From the NCBI RefSeq assembly GCF_000421185.1, contig NZ_ATWJ01000007.1, forward strand, positions 638,334-702,333: a stretch of 64,000 nt of DNA, written 5' to 3'. Every line of letters starts with the position of its first letter. Within the stretch, counting starts at the first letter, position 1. The notes under the pieces were generated by a model. It did not search any database. It was not told the DNA's origin and worked only from the letters and a program-made list of their open reading frames with translations. Of this stretch, positions 36,326 to 45,460 are shown piece after piece. The translations under genes were made by a program, and so were the position numbers. The DNA is from Ornithinimicrobium pekingense DSM 21552 (GTDB taxonomy: Bacteria; Actinomycetota; Actinomycetes; Actinomycetales; Dermatophilaceae).

Positions 36326-37576
36326 TCATCCGGCTGGTTCTTCCTGCCTCTCGCGCCGTCGTGGTTCCTGGGCGTGCAGCCAGGCGCTGAACGGCGCGGA
36401 CGTGAGGCCGTGAAGGAGGACCGAGATGGTGATCGCCAGGGTGGCGTAGACGAAGATGTCGTGGTTGCCGGTGTGCCGTTCGGCCAGTGTGGCGTAGAAC
36501 AGCGCAGAGACCCCGATGGGGGCGAACCAGCTGAGGAAGGCTGCCTCGCTACGGTCGTGCACGCTCCCCAGCACGGGCCACAGCGTCCAGATCGTGGCCA
36601 GGCGCCGGAACAGGACGGCCCCCGCGAGGACCAGGACCGGCGCCCAGCCCAGTCCGGCCCAGGCACCGATCGGTAGTGCCAGACCCAGCAGGATGAAGAT
36701 CGGCAGCAGGAAGAGACGGGCGACGGCGTCGTGCACCTTGTCCTCCTCCGCCTCGTCACGTTGGGGGATGACCTGTCCGAACACCGCGGCACCGACGAAC
36801 ACGGCCAGGAGGGCATCCGTGCCCAGCAGCTTGCCACCGCCCAGCAGCACAAGAGACAGCGGAACGACGAATGCCAGATAAGAGCTCTCCTCCATCAGCC
36901 CGTGGTTTCGGACCAGGACGAACAACGTGCCCAGGACGAGGCCCGCGAAGGCACCAAGCAGCGCCGCGCCCACGACCTCCCGCAGCAGGACCTTGACCAT
37001 CAGCTCGTGCCACGCCTGGTCGGGCTTGGTGATCAGCAGGACGGGAAGCATGACGAACAGGTAACCCAGTCCGTCGTTGATCCCGCTCTCGGCCGAGAGG
37101 TTGTGCCGCACCTTCTCGGGCACCTTCTCCTCAGCCAGCGACCCGGTCACGATCGGTGTCGTGACCACGGGGTCCGTCGGCGTCACGATCGCGCCCACCA
37201 GCAGCGCCACAAGGAACGGCACTCCCAGGCCCCACCACGCCACACCCGTGGCCACGACGAGCATGAGAAGCATTCCCAGCCCGATCATGGTGACGACCCA
37301 ACGAGCATTGGCCCGCCAGTACCCGTGCGGCAGTCGCAGCGCGACGCCGGCCAGCCCCACCGCCAGGGTGATCCTGGCCGCCTGCTCGAGCAAGGTGCCG
37401 GTCGGCACCTCGAAGTCCTCGACCCGGACCAGGTCCAGGGCGTGCGGGCCGATCACCGTTCCGAAGCACAGGCACAGCAGCGGACCGGGCAGACTGGCCC
37501 GCTGCAGCACCGTCGAGAACGCGGCAAAGGTCAAGAGCGCCCCAGCGAACAATGCCAGGAGCAGGTTGATGTCCAC
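36326..37576 (-). CDS. Cation:proton antiporter (CPA1 type)
   Basis: This 416-residue integral membrane protein has about 12 hydrophobic segments. Motifs of the CPA1/NhaP group are visible: GAIVTPTDPVVTTPIVTG (around residue 132) and SAESGINDGLGYLFVML (around residue 165), with the ND pair typical of electroneutral Na+/H+ exchangers. There is no long cytosolic C-terminal domain; it ends in a short charged tail. It is the last gene of a minus-strand group with the PP-loop and DUF4260 genes, 123 bp behind DUF4260. Confidence 0.88.
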   Translation of the reverse strand: MDINLLLALFAGALLTFAAFSTVLQRASLPGPLLCLCFGTVIGPHALDLVRVEDFEVPTGTLLEQAARITLAVGLAGVALRLPHGYWRANARWVVTMIGLGMLLMLVVATGVAWWGLGVPFLVALLVGAIVTPTDPVVTTPIVTGSLAEEKVPEKVRHNLSAESGINDGLGYLFVMLPVLLITKPDQAWHELMVKVLLREVVGAALLGAFAGLVLGTLFVLVRNHGLMEESSYLAFVVPLSLVLLGGGKLLGTDALLAVFVGAAVFGQVIPQRDEAEEDKVHDAVARLFLLPIFILLGLALPIGAWAGLGWAPVLVLAGAVLFRRLATIWTLWPVLGSVHDRSEAAFLSWFAPIGVSALFYATLAERHTGNHDIFVYATLAITISVLLHGLTSAPFSAWLHAQEPRRRERQEEPAG

Positions 37577-37699
37577 GTCGGTCGAAGCCTTCCTGCCGGA
37601 TGGGCACAGGCAACCACCCAGCGGCTGGCAGCGCCTCTCGGGTCGACCTCGGCCCCCAGCTGCACCACATACCGCTGCCTCTTGACGGAAAGTGCGTGG

Positions 37700-38164
37700 T
37701 CAGCGCTTCGTGCCAACCTCTCCGAGGTGGGTGTGTGTGAAGCGGTCCGTGAACTTCAGCCCATACCCGAGCAGACGATCGACGGCGATGTGGAAGGCCC
37801 ACGTCAAGGTGACGAAGAGGGGCCAGCGCGCATCGACCGCCCCCACCCAGCTGAGAAGAAGCAGCGTGGCCGGTCCCAGGTAGCTGTGGCCGACGTTGTA
37901 GCTGACCGCCCCGACCGTCGGGGAGACGAGGTAGCCAAGCATCGAGAGATCCCAGAGCAGGAAGATCGCGACAAGCCACCACCAGGCGAAGCCCAGCTGA
38001 ACGAAGACAACCACGACCAGCGCCGCCACCGCCGCGCTCTCGATCCGTTGGAACCACACCGGCAGGGCCACCCAAGCAGTATCCACCCCCGTCCAGGAGC
38101 GTGCTTGAGCACTGACTGTCCGCGTCTCGGGCGAACTCCTGGGTTCGCGGACCTGCGCGGTCAC
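37700..38164 (-). CDS. DUF4260 membrane protein
   Basis: This 154-residue membrane protein has about four hydrophobic segments and the DUF4260 pattern: FLLWDLSMLGYLVSPTVGA, YNVGHSYLGP and WAFHIAVDRLLGYGLKF. The family function is unknown; conserved His and Asp residues within membrane segments suggest a metal or proton role. The GTG start overlaps the PP-loop gene stop (GTGA). The N-terminal about 30 residues are polar and could be omitted if an internal start is used. Confidence 0.8.
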   Translation of the reverse strand: MTAQVREPRSSPETRTVSAQARSWTGVDTAWVALPVWFQRIESAAVAALVVVVFVQLGFAWWWLVAIFLLWDLSMLGYLVSPTVGAVSYNVGHSYLGPATLLLLSWVGAVDARWPLFVTLTWAFHIAVDRLLGYGLKFTDRFTHTHLGEVGTKR

Positions 38165-39537
38165 AGCAAGGACGACCGCCGTCGGTCCAGCGCGGCCTGA
38201 AGCTCCCGGCGCACCCTGCGCCGGGCTCTCCTCGACCCGTCCCGCGGAGGGTGCGCAGCCATCCAGCCCTCGAGCTCGTTCTGCGCGGCGGCGCGGCCAG
38301 CGTCTGGCACGGTGACGTCATACCCGCGCACCGCGGCCTCCTCCTCAGCGATCATGGGCGAGGCGAACCGGTGCACCTCGGCGGTGATTCCTGCGCGATA
38401 GCGCTGCGGGAGCAGCTGCAGCGCGGGTTCGTACGAGCGAGTGAGCCAGTCGCGCGGGTCGGGGCCGGCTTTGGCCGCCACCGATCGCAGGAGTGCGCTG
38501 CGGCCACCGTCAGCCAGGTATCGGTGCGCGCAGTGCGCCAGCACCGGCTCCACCTTCATGGGCTCGACCAGAAGATGCTGGCGGGCTTCCCGGTCGCGCC
38601 ACTGCCGCTCGATCGCACGGTCGTCCGGCCACCTGCCGCTGACCGCAGACGTGAGCAGGTCCTTCCGGGCGCACTTCGGGCATCGACGGCACGGGCGCCC
38701 GAGGCGTGAGCCGCGCACGCACGACTGAGCTGCTCGCCCAAGCTCGTCCTGCTGGACGATCGCGCTCGTCACCACCTCCGAGACCCCGGCGACCGGCACG
38801 CACACGGGCAGGCTCAGCACCGCGAAGAGAGGTCCCCACTCGGCGACGAAGGGCGACCGTGCGTAGTCACGGAATCGACCACGCTGCAACCGGTAGGTGG
38901 CCTCCAGGGGAGCGCCCCACGCGACGGCGTCGAGCCGGTCGGCGTCGGCATGCAGCAGAAGGGGAACGGCCGTGGTCAGGTCGTGCGGGAAGCCCATGGG
39001 GTGTCGCAGGTACTCGACGTCGCTCGGCACCACCCTCACAGCGCGTCCGTGCCGCGCCAGGACCTCGCACGACTGCTCTGCTGCCCGGCCGTCCATCATG
39101 GTGGCCCGTCGCTCGCCCCGAGGCCTCCGCCTGGACAGGTGATAGCTGTGGGTGCTCTCCGGCAGCAGCACCAGGGCCGCGACGCTGTCCGTGCCCCCGC
39201 TGAAGCACAGACCGGGTCGACCGTCCCGTGGGGTGGCACGCGGGGAATGCTCCCGGACGTGCGCCACGGTCAGGCCGAGCCCGGCGCGGATCGCGGCGGC
39301 CAGCTCTCGGCTCGCCGGGACGGAGCAGGAGAAGGGCGTGGCCTTGGACACCCACGGACGGACGCAGAGCAACGCGCTGACGACAAGGAGGTCCGGATGC
39401 ACCTTCCCTGGCGCCACGTCCAGGAGGAAGCTGGTCCTGCCGCGGGCGAGCTCGACGCCTCGCCGAGTGCGCTCGCCCTCGCTCGGCTCCAGCACGAAGG
39501 TGACCCTGCCGGGCGTGTGCTCGATCTTGACGTGCAT
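38161..39537 (-). CDS. PP-loop ATP-pyrophosphatase-like protein with Cys cluster
   Basis: This 458-residue protein carries an SGGTDS PP-loop (residues 113-118, in LCFSGGTDSVAAL), the signature of ATP-pyrophosphatases such as QueC, ExsB and MnmA, which adenylate a substrate before amidation, thiolation or hydrolysis. Cysteines 273, 283, 286 and 289 form a CX9CX2CX2C cluster like the zinc knuckle of QueC. The first about 105 residues and the last 150 are not recognisable to me; the whole may fall in a DUF family of carbohydrate or small-molecule amidotransferase-like proteins (possibly DUF6395). No queuosine-pathway genes are nearby. It heads an operon with DUF4260. Confidence 0.75.
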   Translation of the reverse strand: MHVKIEHTPGRVTFVLEPSEGERTRRGVELARGRTSFLLDVAPGKVHPDLLVVSALLCVRPWVSKATPFSCSVPASRELAAAIRAGLGLTVAHVREHSPRATPRDGRPGLCFSGGTDSVAALVLLPESTHSYHLSRRRPRGERRATMMDGRAAEQSCEVLARHGRAVRVVPSDVEYLRHPMGFPHDLTTAVPLLLHADADRLDAVAWGAPLEATYRLQRGRFRDYARSPFVAEWGPLFAVLSLPVCVPVAGVSEVVTSAIVQQDELGRAAQSCVRGSRLGRPCRRCPKCARKDLLTSAVSGRWPDDRAIERQWRDREARQHLLVEPMKVEPVLAHCAHRYLADGGRSALLRSVAAKAGPDPRDWLTRSYEPALQLLPQRYRAGITAEVHRFASPMIAEEEAAVRGYDVTVPDAGRAAAQNELEGWMAAHPPRDGSRRARRRVRRELQAALDRRRSSLL

Positions 39538-39696
39538 CAGCCAGGCGCCTCCGCGCCGGCACGAACTGCGTCCCCTGCATCCAGGTCCCTCACGCGACCA
39601 TCATCGGCCACGCGGCGAGCACGGTCCGGTAGCCGCACCGGGCGGTGGAGATCACCCGACCACCGGGTGCCCGGCGCAGGGGCCGACGAGCGGTGC

Positions 39697-40629
39697 CTAC
39701 CCGTGGTCGCCGACGGTGACGGCAATCTTGCCCCGCACGTGTCCCTCGATGCTGCTGCGGAAGGCGTCGGCCGCGCGCTCCATCGGGAAGGTGTCGGCGA
39801 TGACCGGCTTCACGCTCCCGGCCTCCACGAGCTCGGTGAGCGCGAGCAGGTGGACGGGGTCGGGGCGGACGAAGACGTAGCGGCCACCTTTCTCCTTCAC
39901 TCCGACGTCGACCACGGAGGCAACCCGCTCGGGCGTCCGCAGGTACGGCAGGGACGCCATCCAGTCGTCGCCCCCCACGAGGTCGACGACGGCATCGAGC
40001 CCGTCGGGCGCCGCCTCGACGATGCGCTCGGCGAGCCCGTCGCCGTAGGTCAGCGGTTCGGCGCCGAGCGAGCGCAGGAAGTCGTGGTTCTTCGGGGACG
40101 CAGTAGCCAGCACGCGGGCTCCCCACGCGGTGGCGATCTGGACGGCGTAGGTGCCCACGCCGCCTGCTCCGTTGTGCACCAGGACGGTGTCACCCCCCGT
40201 GGTGCCGACCGCCTCGAGCGACTGGTATGCCGTCAGCCCGGCGAGAGGGATGGTCGCGGCTTCGGCCCAGGACACGTTGCGCGGTTTCCGGGCAAGAGCC
40301 CGCACCGGAGCGGCGACCCGCTCGGCGAAGGTGCCCAGCCCCACCGTGTCCATGCGGGCGTAGCCGATCACCTCGTCGCCGGCCTGGAACTCGGTCACCG
40401 ACGCCCCCGGGTCCACGACCACCCCAGCCACGTCCCAACCCGGAATCACCGGAAAGTAGGTCGGCAGGGCAGCGTCGAGGTAGCCGGCGGTGATCTTCCA
40501 GTCGACCGGATTGACCGACGACGCCCGCACGTCGAGGAGCACGCTGTCCGGCCCCACCTTGGGGTCAGGCTGGTCGCCGTACCGGAGAACCTCAGGACCG
40601 CCGTACTCGTCGTAGAAGACTGCCTTCAT
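39697..40629 (-). CDS. NADP-dependent quinone oxidoreductase (MDR superfamily)
   Basis: This 310-residue zinc-independent medium-chain reductase begins MKAVFYDEYGGPEVL. The NADP-binding motif is VHNGAGGVGTYAVQIA (around residue 150), and the N domain has SSVNPVDWKITAG. It reduces quinones or enones. The start ATG 40629 replaces an upstream in-frame start that would add an unlikely Arg-rich segment; AAGGAG lies upstream. Apparently single-gene. Confidence 0.88.
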   Translation of the reverse strand: MKAVFYDEYGGPEVLRYGDQPDPKVGPDSVLLDVRASSVNPVDWKITAGYLDAALPTYFPVIPGWDVAGVVVDPGASVTEFQAGDEVIGYARMDTVGLGTFAERVAAPVRALARKPRNVSWAEAATIPLAGLTAYQSLEAVGTTGGDTVLVHNGAGGVGTYAVQIATAWGARVLATASPKNHDFLRSLGAEPLTYGDGLAERIVEAAPDGLDAVVDLVGGDDWMASLPYLRTPERVASVVDVGVKEKGGRYVFVRPDPVHLLALTELVEAGSVKPVIADTFPMERAADAFRSSIEGHVRGKIAVTVGDHG

Positions 40630-40791
40630 CGTGCTCCTTCTCCCAAGAATTCGCCCCGCGCCGGGGCTCGCCATCTCTCGGCGGCGGCAACGGCCAGCTC
40701 TTGGTGCGCATTCCCGACCCGAGGCGATCGCCAGGCGGCGCACTCACGCGCCTGCGGGCGGGTTGTCGGGGGCCAGGTCTACGGTGCCTTC

Positions 40792-41241
40792 ATGGCTGAC
40801 TGGGACGAGATCTTGAGAGCGGTGGGACTTGCCCTGGGCGGCGACCGCGAGGCCGGCCGAGAGGCTCTGGTGATCGCGTGGGAAGGGACGCGGGAGAGCG
40901 ATCATGCTCAGCGGTGTGTCATCGCGCACTACCTGGCCGATCTTCAGGCGTCTCTCGAGGACGAGGTTCTCTGGGATGAGGTCGCCCTGGCCGAGCACGC
41001 CCATGTCGCTGACGCCGACCTGACGCCTGTGGGCGTTTCAGCAGCCGCCAGCCTGGGGCCAAGTCTCCATCTGAACCTCGGGGACGGATATGTGCGTCAA
41101 GGACCACTGCGCGAGGCTGAGGGAGAGCTCGACAAGGGCCTGCAGACGCAGCACGTTCTTCCCGCGGACGGATACGGGGACATGGTCCGCGGCGGGCTGG
41201 ACCGGCTGCGCTCGCGCCTGCACGAGGCGACGACAGGCTAG
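40792..41241 (+). CDS. Hypothetical protein, helical repeat-like
   Basis: This 149-residue soluble acidic protein begins [20 protein letters not shown]. It is helical throughout, with a TPR-like rhythm ([40 protein letters not shown]), suggesting a small protein-interaction domain. I cannot name the family precisely. It lies between the quinone reductase (divergent) and cysM (convergent). Confidence 0.7.
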   Translation: MADWDEILRAVGLALGGDREAGREALVIAWEGTRESDHAQRCVIAHYLADLQASLEDEVLWDEVALAEHAHVADADLTPVGVSAAASLGPSLHLNLGDGYVRQGPLREAEGELDKGLQTQHVLPADGYGDMVRGGLDRLRSRLHEATTG

Positions 41242-41308
41242 GTCCGCGACGCACCCTGCCGCGGACAGACAGGGCCGAGGCGCTGATGGGCCGCCGGCCT
41301 GCTGGTGC

Positions 41309-42223
41309 TCAGGATGGGAACACACCGCTGGACAGGTACCGGTCGCCGCGGTCGCACACCACGAAGACGATCGTGGCGCCCTCGACCTCCTCGGCCACCT
41401 GCAGGGCGGTCCAGCAAGCGCCGCCCGCCGAGACCCCGCCGAAGACGCCCTCCTCGCGGGCCAGCCGACGGGCTGTCTCCTCCGCGTCGGCCTGGGTGAC
41501 CTCGACGGTCCGGTCCACCGCCGACGGATCGAAGATCTTCGGCACATACTCCGGCGGCCAGGCGCGGATCCCCGGGATCTTCGCACCCTCCGCGGGCTGT
41601 GCCCCGACGATCTGCACACCTGCGTTGCGCGACCGCAGGAACCGCGAGACCCCGGTGATCGTGCCGGTGGTGCCCATCGCGGACACGAAGTGGGTGATCC
41701 GACCGTCGGTCTGGCGCCACAGCTCCGGGCCCGTGCCGTTCTCGTGGGCACGGGGGTTGTCCGGGTTGCCGAACTGGTCCAGGACCCGGCCCCTACCCTC
41801 GCGCTCCATCTGCGTCACGACGTCGCGGGCCTCTTCCATGCCCCCCTCAGCCGAGGTGAGAACCAGGTCGGCTCCGTAGGCCTTCATCGTCTGGATGCGC
41901 TCGGTAGAGGCGTTCTCGGGCATCACGATGACCAGCGGGTAGCCGCTGATCGCCGCCGCCATCGCCAAGCCGATCCCGGTGTTGCCGGACGTGGCCTCCA
42001 GCAGGGTGTCGCCGGGGGAGATCTCTCCTCGCTCCTCGGCGCCCCGGATCATGCTGATCGCGGGCCGGTCCTTCACCGAGCCGGCCGGGTTGTTCCCCTC
42101 CAGCTTGGCCAGCAGCACGTTGCCTCGGCGCTCGTTCTCCGGCCCCGGAAGGCGCTGCAGACGTACCAGCGGGGTGTCGCCGATGACGTCCTCCATCGTC
42201 TGGTACGGCCGAGGGTTGCTCAC
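41309..42223 (-). CDS. cysM: Cysteine synthase B-type enzyme
   Basis: This 304-residue PLP enzyme is of the cysteine synthase family. The PLP lysine is in [14 protein letters not shown] (Lys51), the substrate loop is [16 protein letters not shown], and [13 protein letters not shown] binds the cofactor phosphate. The [12 protein letters not shown] form is typical of CysM, which can use O-phosphoserine or thiosulfate-type sulfur donors, as known in mycobacteria. The GTG start at 42223 could also be ATG a few codons in. It is divergent from the cold-shock protein gene. Confidence 0.88.
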   Translation of the reverse strand: MSNPRPYQTMEDVIGDTPLVRLQRLPGPENERRGNVLLAKLEGNNPAGSVKDRPAISMIRGAEERGEISPGDTLLEATSGNTGIGLAMAAAISGYPLVIVMPENASTERIQTMKAYGADLVLTSAEGGMEEARDVVTQMEREGRGRVLDQFGNPDNPRAHENGTGPELWRQTDGRITHFVSAMGTTGTITGVSRFLRSRNAGVQIVGAQPAEGAKIPGIRAWPPEYVPKIFDPSAVDRTVEVTQADAEETARRLAREEGVFGGVSAGGACWTALQVAEEVEGATIVFVVCDRGDRYLSSGVFPS

Positions 42224-42313
42224 CCGCCGGATTCTACGGTGGTGGTCACCGAAGAATCGCTCGTCGGGGACACTGGGGGGAACACCGACCGCCGCCTGGA
42301 GAAGGAGACAGCC

Positions 42314-43258
42314 GTGACCGAGGGAACAGTCCGCTGGTTCGATGCCGACCGGGGGTTCGGTTTCATCGCCGTGGGAGAGGGCGCAGAGGACCTGTACGTG
42401 CACGCGTCCGAGATCGTCAGCGACGACGCGATGAAGCTGCTCCGGGAAGGACAGGTGGTCGAGTTCGAGATCGGTGAGGGGGACCGTGGTCCGCAGGCAC
42501 GCCGCGTCCGGGTGCTGGCCGACCTGGCTGCCGACACGACCCTCGGCCTGCTCGGCACCGTCTCCTGGTACGAGCCTGCCAAGGGATACGGCTTCATCAC
42601 ACCCGACGGCGGGGGGCCCGAGATCTTCATGCACAGCTCGGCCATCGTCGGGGGCGGCGTCGTCGTGGAGGGGCAGCGGGTGGCGTTCCTCGTCGTCGAC
42701 GGGGAGAAAGGGCCCCAGGCCGATCACCTGCTGCCCCTGGGAGCCCAGGCCGCTCACCAGGCGGAGGTGACGGACGGGGCGGACGGCACCGTGTCCTGGT
42801 ACGACGAGGACAAGGGTTTCGGGTTCATCACCCCCGAGTCCGGCGGCCCCGATGTCTTCGTCCACGTCCGCGCGCTGGCCGACGGGCTCCCTGAGCTCGA
42901 GGAGGGGGACCGGGTCACCTATGACGTCGTCGAGAGCGAGAAGGGGCCACAGGCTCGCGACGTGCGTCTCGCGCGCAGCTCGGCACGGCGCGGCGCGTCG
43001 GCGACGTCGACGACCCGGCCCCGCTCGAGGCGACGGGAGGCCTCCGACGTCCCGGCGCGCGGCGGCGAGGGCGTGGTCACGCGCTACGACGCAGAACGGG
43101 GGTTCGGCTTCATCGCTCCGGACGCGGGAGGCCCGGACCTGTTCGTGCACGTGTCGGTCCTCAGGGACGACGAGGCGCTGCTCAAGGGCGACCGTGTCCG
43201 CTTCCAGGTGCGACAGAGCGATCGAGGACCGCAGGCCGACCGCGTCGAACGGGTGTGA
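42314..43258 (+). CDS. Four-domain cold-shock protein
   Basis: This 314-residue protein contains four cold-shock domains: residues 2-68 ([15 protein letters not shown]), 78-143 ([15 protein letters not shown]), 157-221 ([15 protein letters not shown]) and 251-314 ([15 protein letters not shown]). Each has the RNP1 and RNP2 nucleic-acid-binding motifs. A basic Ser/Arg-rich linker (222-250) separates domains 3 and 4. Bacterial cold-shock proteins normally have a single domain of about 67 residues; this is a tandem array. The GTG start has GAAGGAGA upstream at good spacing. It probably binds single-stranded RNA or DNA with high avidity; the physiological role is not known to me. Confidence 0.88.
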   Translation: MTEGTVRWFDADRGFGFIAVGEGAEDLYVHASEIVSDDAMKLLREGQVVEFEIGEGDRGPQARRVRVLADLAADTTLGLLGTVSWYEPAKGYGFITPDGGGPEIFMHSSAIVGGGVVVEGQRVAFLVVDGEKGPQADHLLPLGAQAAHQAEVTDGADGTVSWYDEDKGFGFITPESGGPDVFVHVRALADGLPELEEGDRVTYDVVESEKGPQARDVRLARSSARRGASATSTTRPRSRRREASDVPARGGEGVVTRYDAERGFGFIAPDAGGPDLFVHVSVLRDDEALLKGDRVRFQVRQSDRGPQADRVERV

Positions 43259-43392
43259 GCGGGGACGCAGCTGTGCGCGAGTCATGGCGGTCCAACCGCC
43301 ACCGGCCACGGCTTTGTCGACGTGGTGGAAGGGTTGCCGACGGTCCTTCGACCTGGGTCAGCGGTGAACCGACCGACGGCGTCTGCTCGCAC

Positions 43393-43935
43393 CTACTCCT
43401 CCATCGGGCAGGTGCCGTCCGGTTCGAGGAAGTCGTCGGTGCACAAGGTGACCTCCGCGACGACCTCGAGGGAGTACGGGCGTCCTTCGACCTCGTAGGC
43501 GACCCGGTAGCCGCCCCTGACCCACTTGCCGGGCTGGGTGACCTCCAGCCCCATCACGAGGAGGTAGCCGGTGAGCGCGCCACCCTCCGCCTCCTGCGCC
43601 TTCTCCGGCTGGAGGACGGCCCCCTCGGCAGGGACAAGGGGACCGAGGGCGTCGTGCGTCGGCGGGAACTGCGGCTCGAACTGATGGCTCTCCGTCCGGC
43701 CCCCGCCGATCAGTGCATCGACCAGCCTGAGCTGCCGTGGCGTGTCGACGAGCTCGACGGACGTGATGCGCGCCGGCTTGTCCCCGTGGTTGAGCAGCAC
43801 CTCGAACGTGTCCGTGACGGGCTCGCCCACCGCGACGTGGAAGCCGCCGTAGCCGTGGTCGTGCGGAGTAGGCAGAGGCCCGTCGGTGGAGGCCGCGCCG
43901 AGGCTGGTGCAGCCCGCCAGCGGGAGCAGCGCCAC
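43393..43935 (-). CDS. Lipoprotein, 5' end probably frameshifted
   Basis: The open frame of 180 residues starts at GTG 43935 with MALLPLAGCTS, a lipobox (LAGC) but no positively charged n-region. An ATG at 43972, overlapping the upstream stop as ATGA, would supply MTLSGRCRSLA in the other frame. Removing one base from the CCCC tract at 43938-43941 joins the two into a complete lipoprotein signal peptide. The mature part (FEVLLNHGDKPARITSVELV and later a C-terminal LCTDDFLEPDGTC) looks like an extracellular beta-sandwich with a disulfide; no family is recognised. It is the second gene after 43969-44538. Confidence 0.6.
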   Translation of the reverse strand: MALLPLAGCTSLGAASTDGPLPTPHDHGYGGFHVAVGEPVTDTFEVLLNHGDKPARITSVELVDTPRQLRLVDALIGGGRTESHQFEPQFPPTHDALGPLVPAEGAVLQPEKAQEAEGGALTGYLLVMGLEVTQPGKWVRGGYRVAYEVEGRPYSLEVVAEVTLCTDDFLEPDGTCPMEE

Positions 43936-43968
43936 GAGGGGCCAGCGATCGACAGCGCCCCGAGAGGG

Positions 43969-44538
43969 TCATGCGCTCTCGTGCGGGGGGGCGCGGCCCC
44001 GGGCCTGGAGGGCAGCCTCGTCGGCACGGCGTGACCTGGCGGTGTGGTCCACGTGCAGCTGGACGACGGGGTCCTCCACGAGGGCACCCTCGAGGACGTG
44101 ACCGCCGTGCAGGTACATGTCGATCGTGCGCCCCTCCACCTCCCAGAAGGCGGTGAACGTGTCCGGGTCCTCGCCAGGCGTCAGCTCCTCGACGGGCGCG
44201 CCGGCGAAGCCGGAGGACAGCTCGCGCAGCTGCCGGGCGGCCGCCCGCACGGCTTCGGGCGGTCCGCCGCGCCACAGGAACCAGCTGACGCCGACGAAGT
44301 CCCCCTCGAAGGTGTGCCAGCCGAGACCCGGGCTTCCCCACCGCTCGGGCCCCTCGCCCACGACGGTGTCGGAACCGTACTCACCCCAGGCCCGGTGGGC
44401 GGCCCGCACGTCCAGCCCGTGCCTCGTGAACCACTCGAGGCGTTGTGCCTCCGACGTCGGCCACTCGGACCTGACGAGACGTTCCACGAGGGTTGCCACC
44501 TCGTCCGGGTCGGGCAGCACGTCCAGATCCCCATGCAT
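43969..44538 (-). CDS. Hypothetical protein upstream of the lipoprotein
   Basis: This is a 189-residue soluble protein with MHGDLDVLPDPDEVATLVER at the N-terminus and a Trp-rich middle (HRAWGEYGSDTV; GVSWFLWRGGPPEAVRAAAR). It resembles the many actinobacterial small proteins with DUF6301-like or immunity-like features, but I cannot assign it. There is no membrane segment. Its stop overlaps a possible ATG of the lipoprotein gene (ATGA at 43969-43972), so the pair is probably co-translated. Confidence 0.65.
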   Translation of the reverse strand: MHGDLDVLPDPDEVATLVERLVRSEWPTSEAQRLEWFTRHGLDVRAAHRAWGEYGSDTVVGEGPERWGSPGLGWHTFEGDFVGVSWFLWRGGPPEAVRAAARQLRELSSGFAGAPVEELTPGEDPDTFTAFWEVEGRTIDMYLHGGHVLEGALVEDPVVQLHVDHTARSRRADEAALQARGRAPPHESA

Positions 44539-44755
44539 CTGCCCACCCTAGGGCGTGATGACTGCCGGCGGGGGTCACCATGGGCCGGCTGCACGGCGAC
44601 CGCGCCTTCTCCGCGGCCGGCCTGATCGCCTTCACCGAACCCGCCACCCGGCCGCGCCCGAGCTGCTCGAGGTGCCGGTCGAGGTGTGACGCGGGGCCGG
44701 TCGTGGGACCGTCGGAAACCAGAAGAGGCGGACACACCGTCGCGAAGGAGACGAC

Positions 44756-45331
44756 GTGCGCAGCGAGCGAGGCCCCGACACGCACCGGACCACGGTGCAG
44801 TGGATGGGAGAGCCCGTGCTCACCCTCGCCGACGTCTGGCCGCAGCGACCTCGCGGCGTCATCGTCAGCCTCAACTCGACACCCACCAGTGTCGCCGCCG
44901 GCCACTACCACCAGGGCTCGCTGGCGCAGCGTCAGCTCTCCCGTCTCGCCGACGCCGGCCTGTTCCGGGCCCCCGAACCCGGTCAGACCTCCTTCGAGGA
45001 CGTCGCAGCAGAGGCCGGCATCGGCCTTGCCGACGTGGTCAGACGCCCGACCTGTGCCGAGAGGCATCTGATCGCCCGCGAGATCGAGGTCGGCCGCAGG
45101 TCCCTGGTCGTCGAGCTGGAGGCTCGACGTGTCGCGCTCCTCATCTGCATCTTCCGCCGCCCGGTGGACGTCCTGCTCGGGACCAGCGGCCCACCGGGGT
45201 TCCAGCCGCGGACGACGTCCTGGGGAGCGCGGGTCTTCCGCCTGCCCGGCCCCTTCGCACCGGTGCAGGAGGTGCGCGGCGTGATGGCGGAGCTCACCCA
45301 AGCCCTCGGCTCCGCCTCCTCCGTGCAGTGA
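44756..45331 (+). CDS. Uracil-DNA glycosylase family protein (Mug/UDG-like)
   Basis: This 191-residue protein has the UDG-fold signature GVIVSLNSTPTSVAAGHYHQ (around residue 35) and ADVVRRPTCAER, which match the actinobacterial mismatch-specific UDG-like group. The usual motif-A GLNP is changed to SLNS. Its likely role is excision of uracil or another deaminated base; activity is uncertain given the altered motif. The GTG 44756 is set by GAAGGAGA just upstream. Confidence 0.72.
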   Translation: MRSERGPDTHRTTVQWMGEPVLTLADVWPQRPRGVIVSLNSTPTSVAAGHYHQGSLAQRQLSRLADAGLFRAPEPGQTSFEDVAAEAGIGLADVVRRPTCAERHLIAREIEVGRRSLVVELEARRVALLICIFRRPVDVLLGTSGPPGFQPRTTSWGARVFRLPGPFAPVQEVRGVMAELTQALGSASSVQ

Positions 45332-45460
45332 CAGGCACCGTCACGACGACCTGACGAGGACCCGCCGACGTAGGGTGCGGGACAACCAGAGGCAGCCGGG
45401 TCGGGGGCGCAGGGGGACAAGCCCTGACGCACCCGGGTGGCACCGACCAGGAGGATGCGG

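Noticed and set aside
44580..44700. Possible gene remnant: GDRAFSAAGLIAFTEPATRP, then after a frame change APELLEVPVEV and a stop
   Set aside because: It looks a little like the 3' end of a decayed gene, but it is too short to assign, and the frame change is only inferred.
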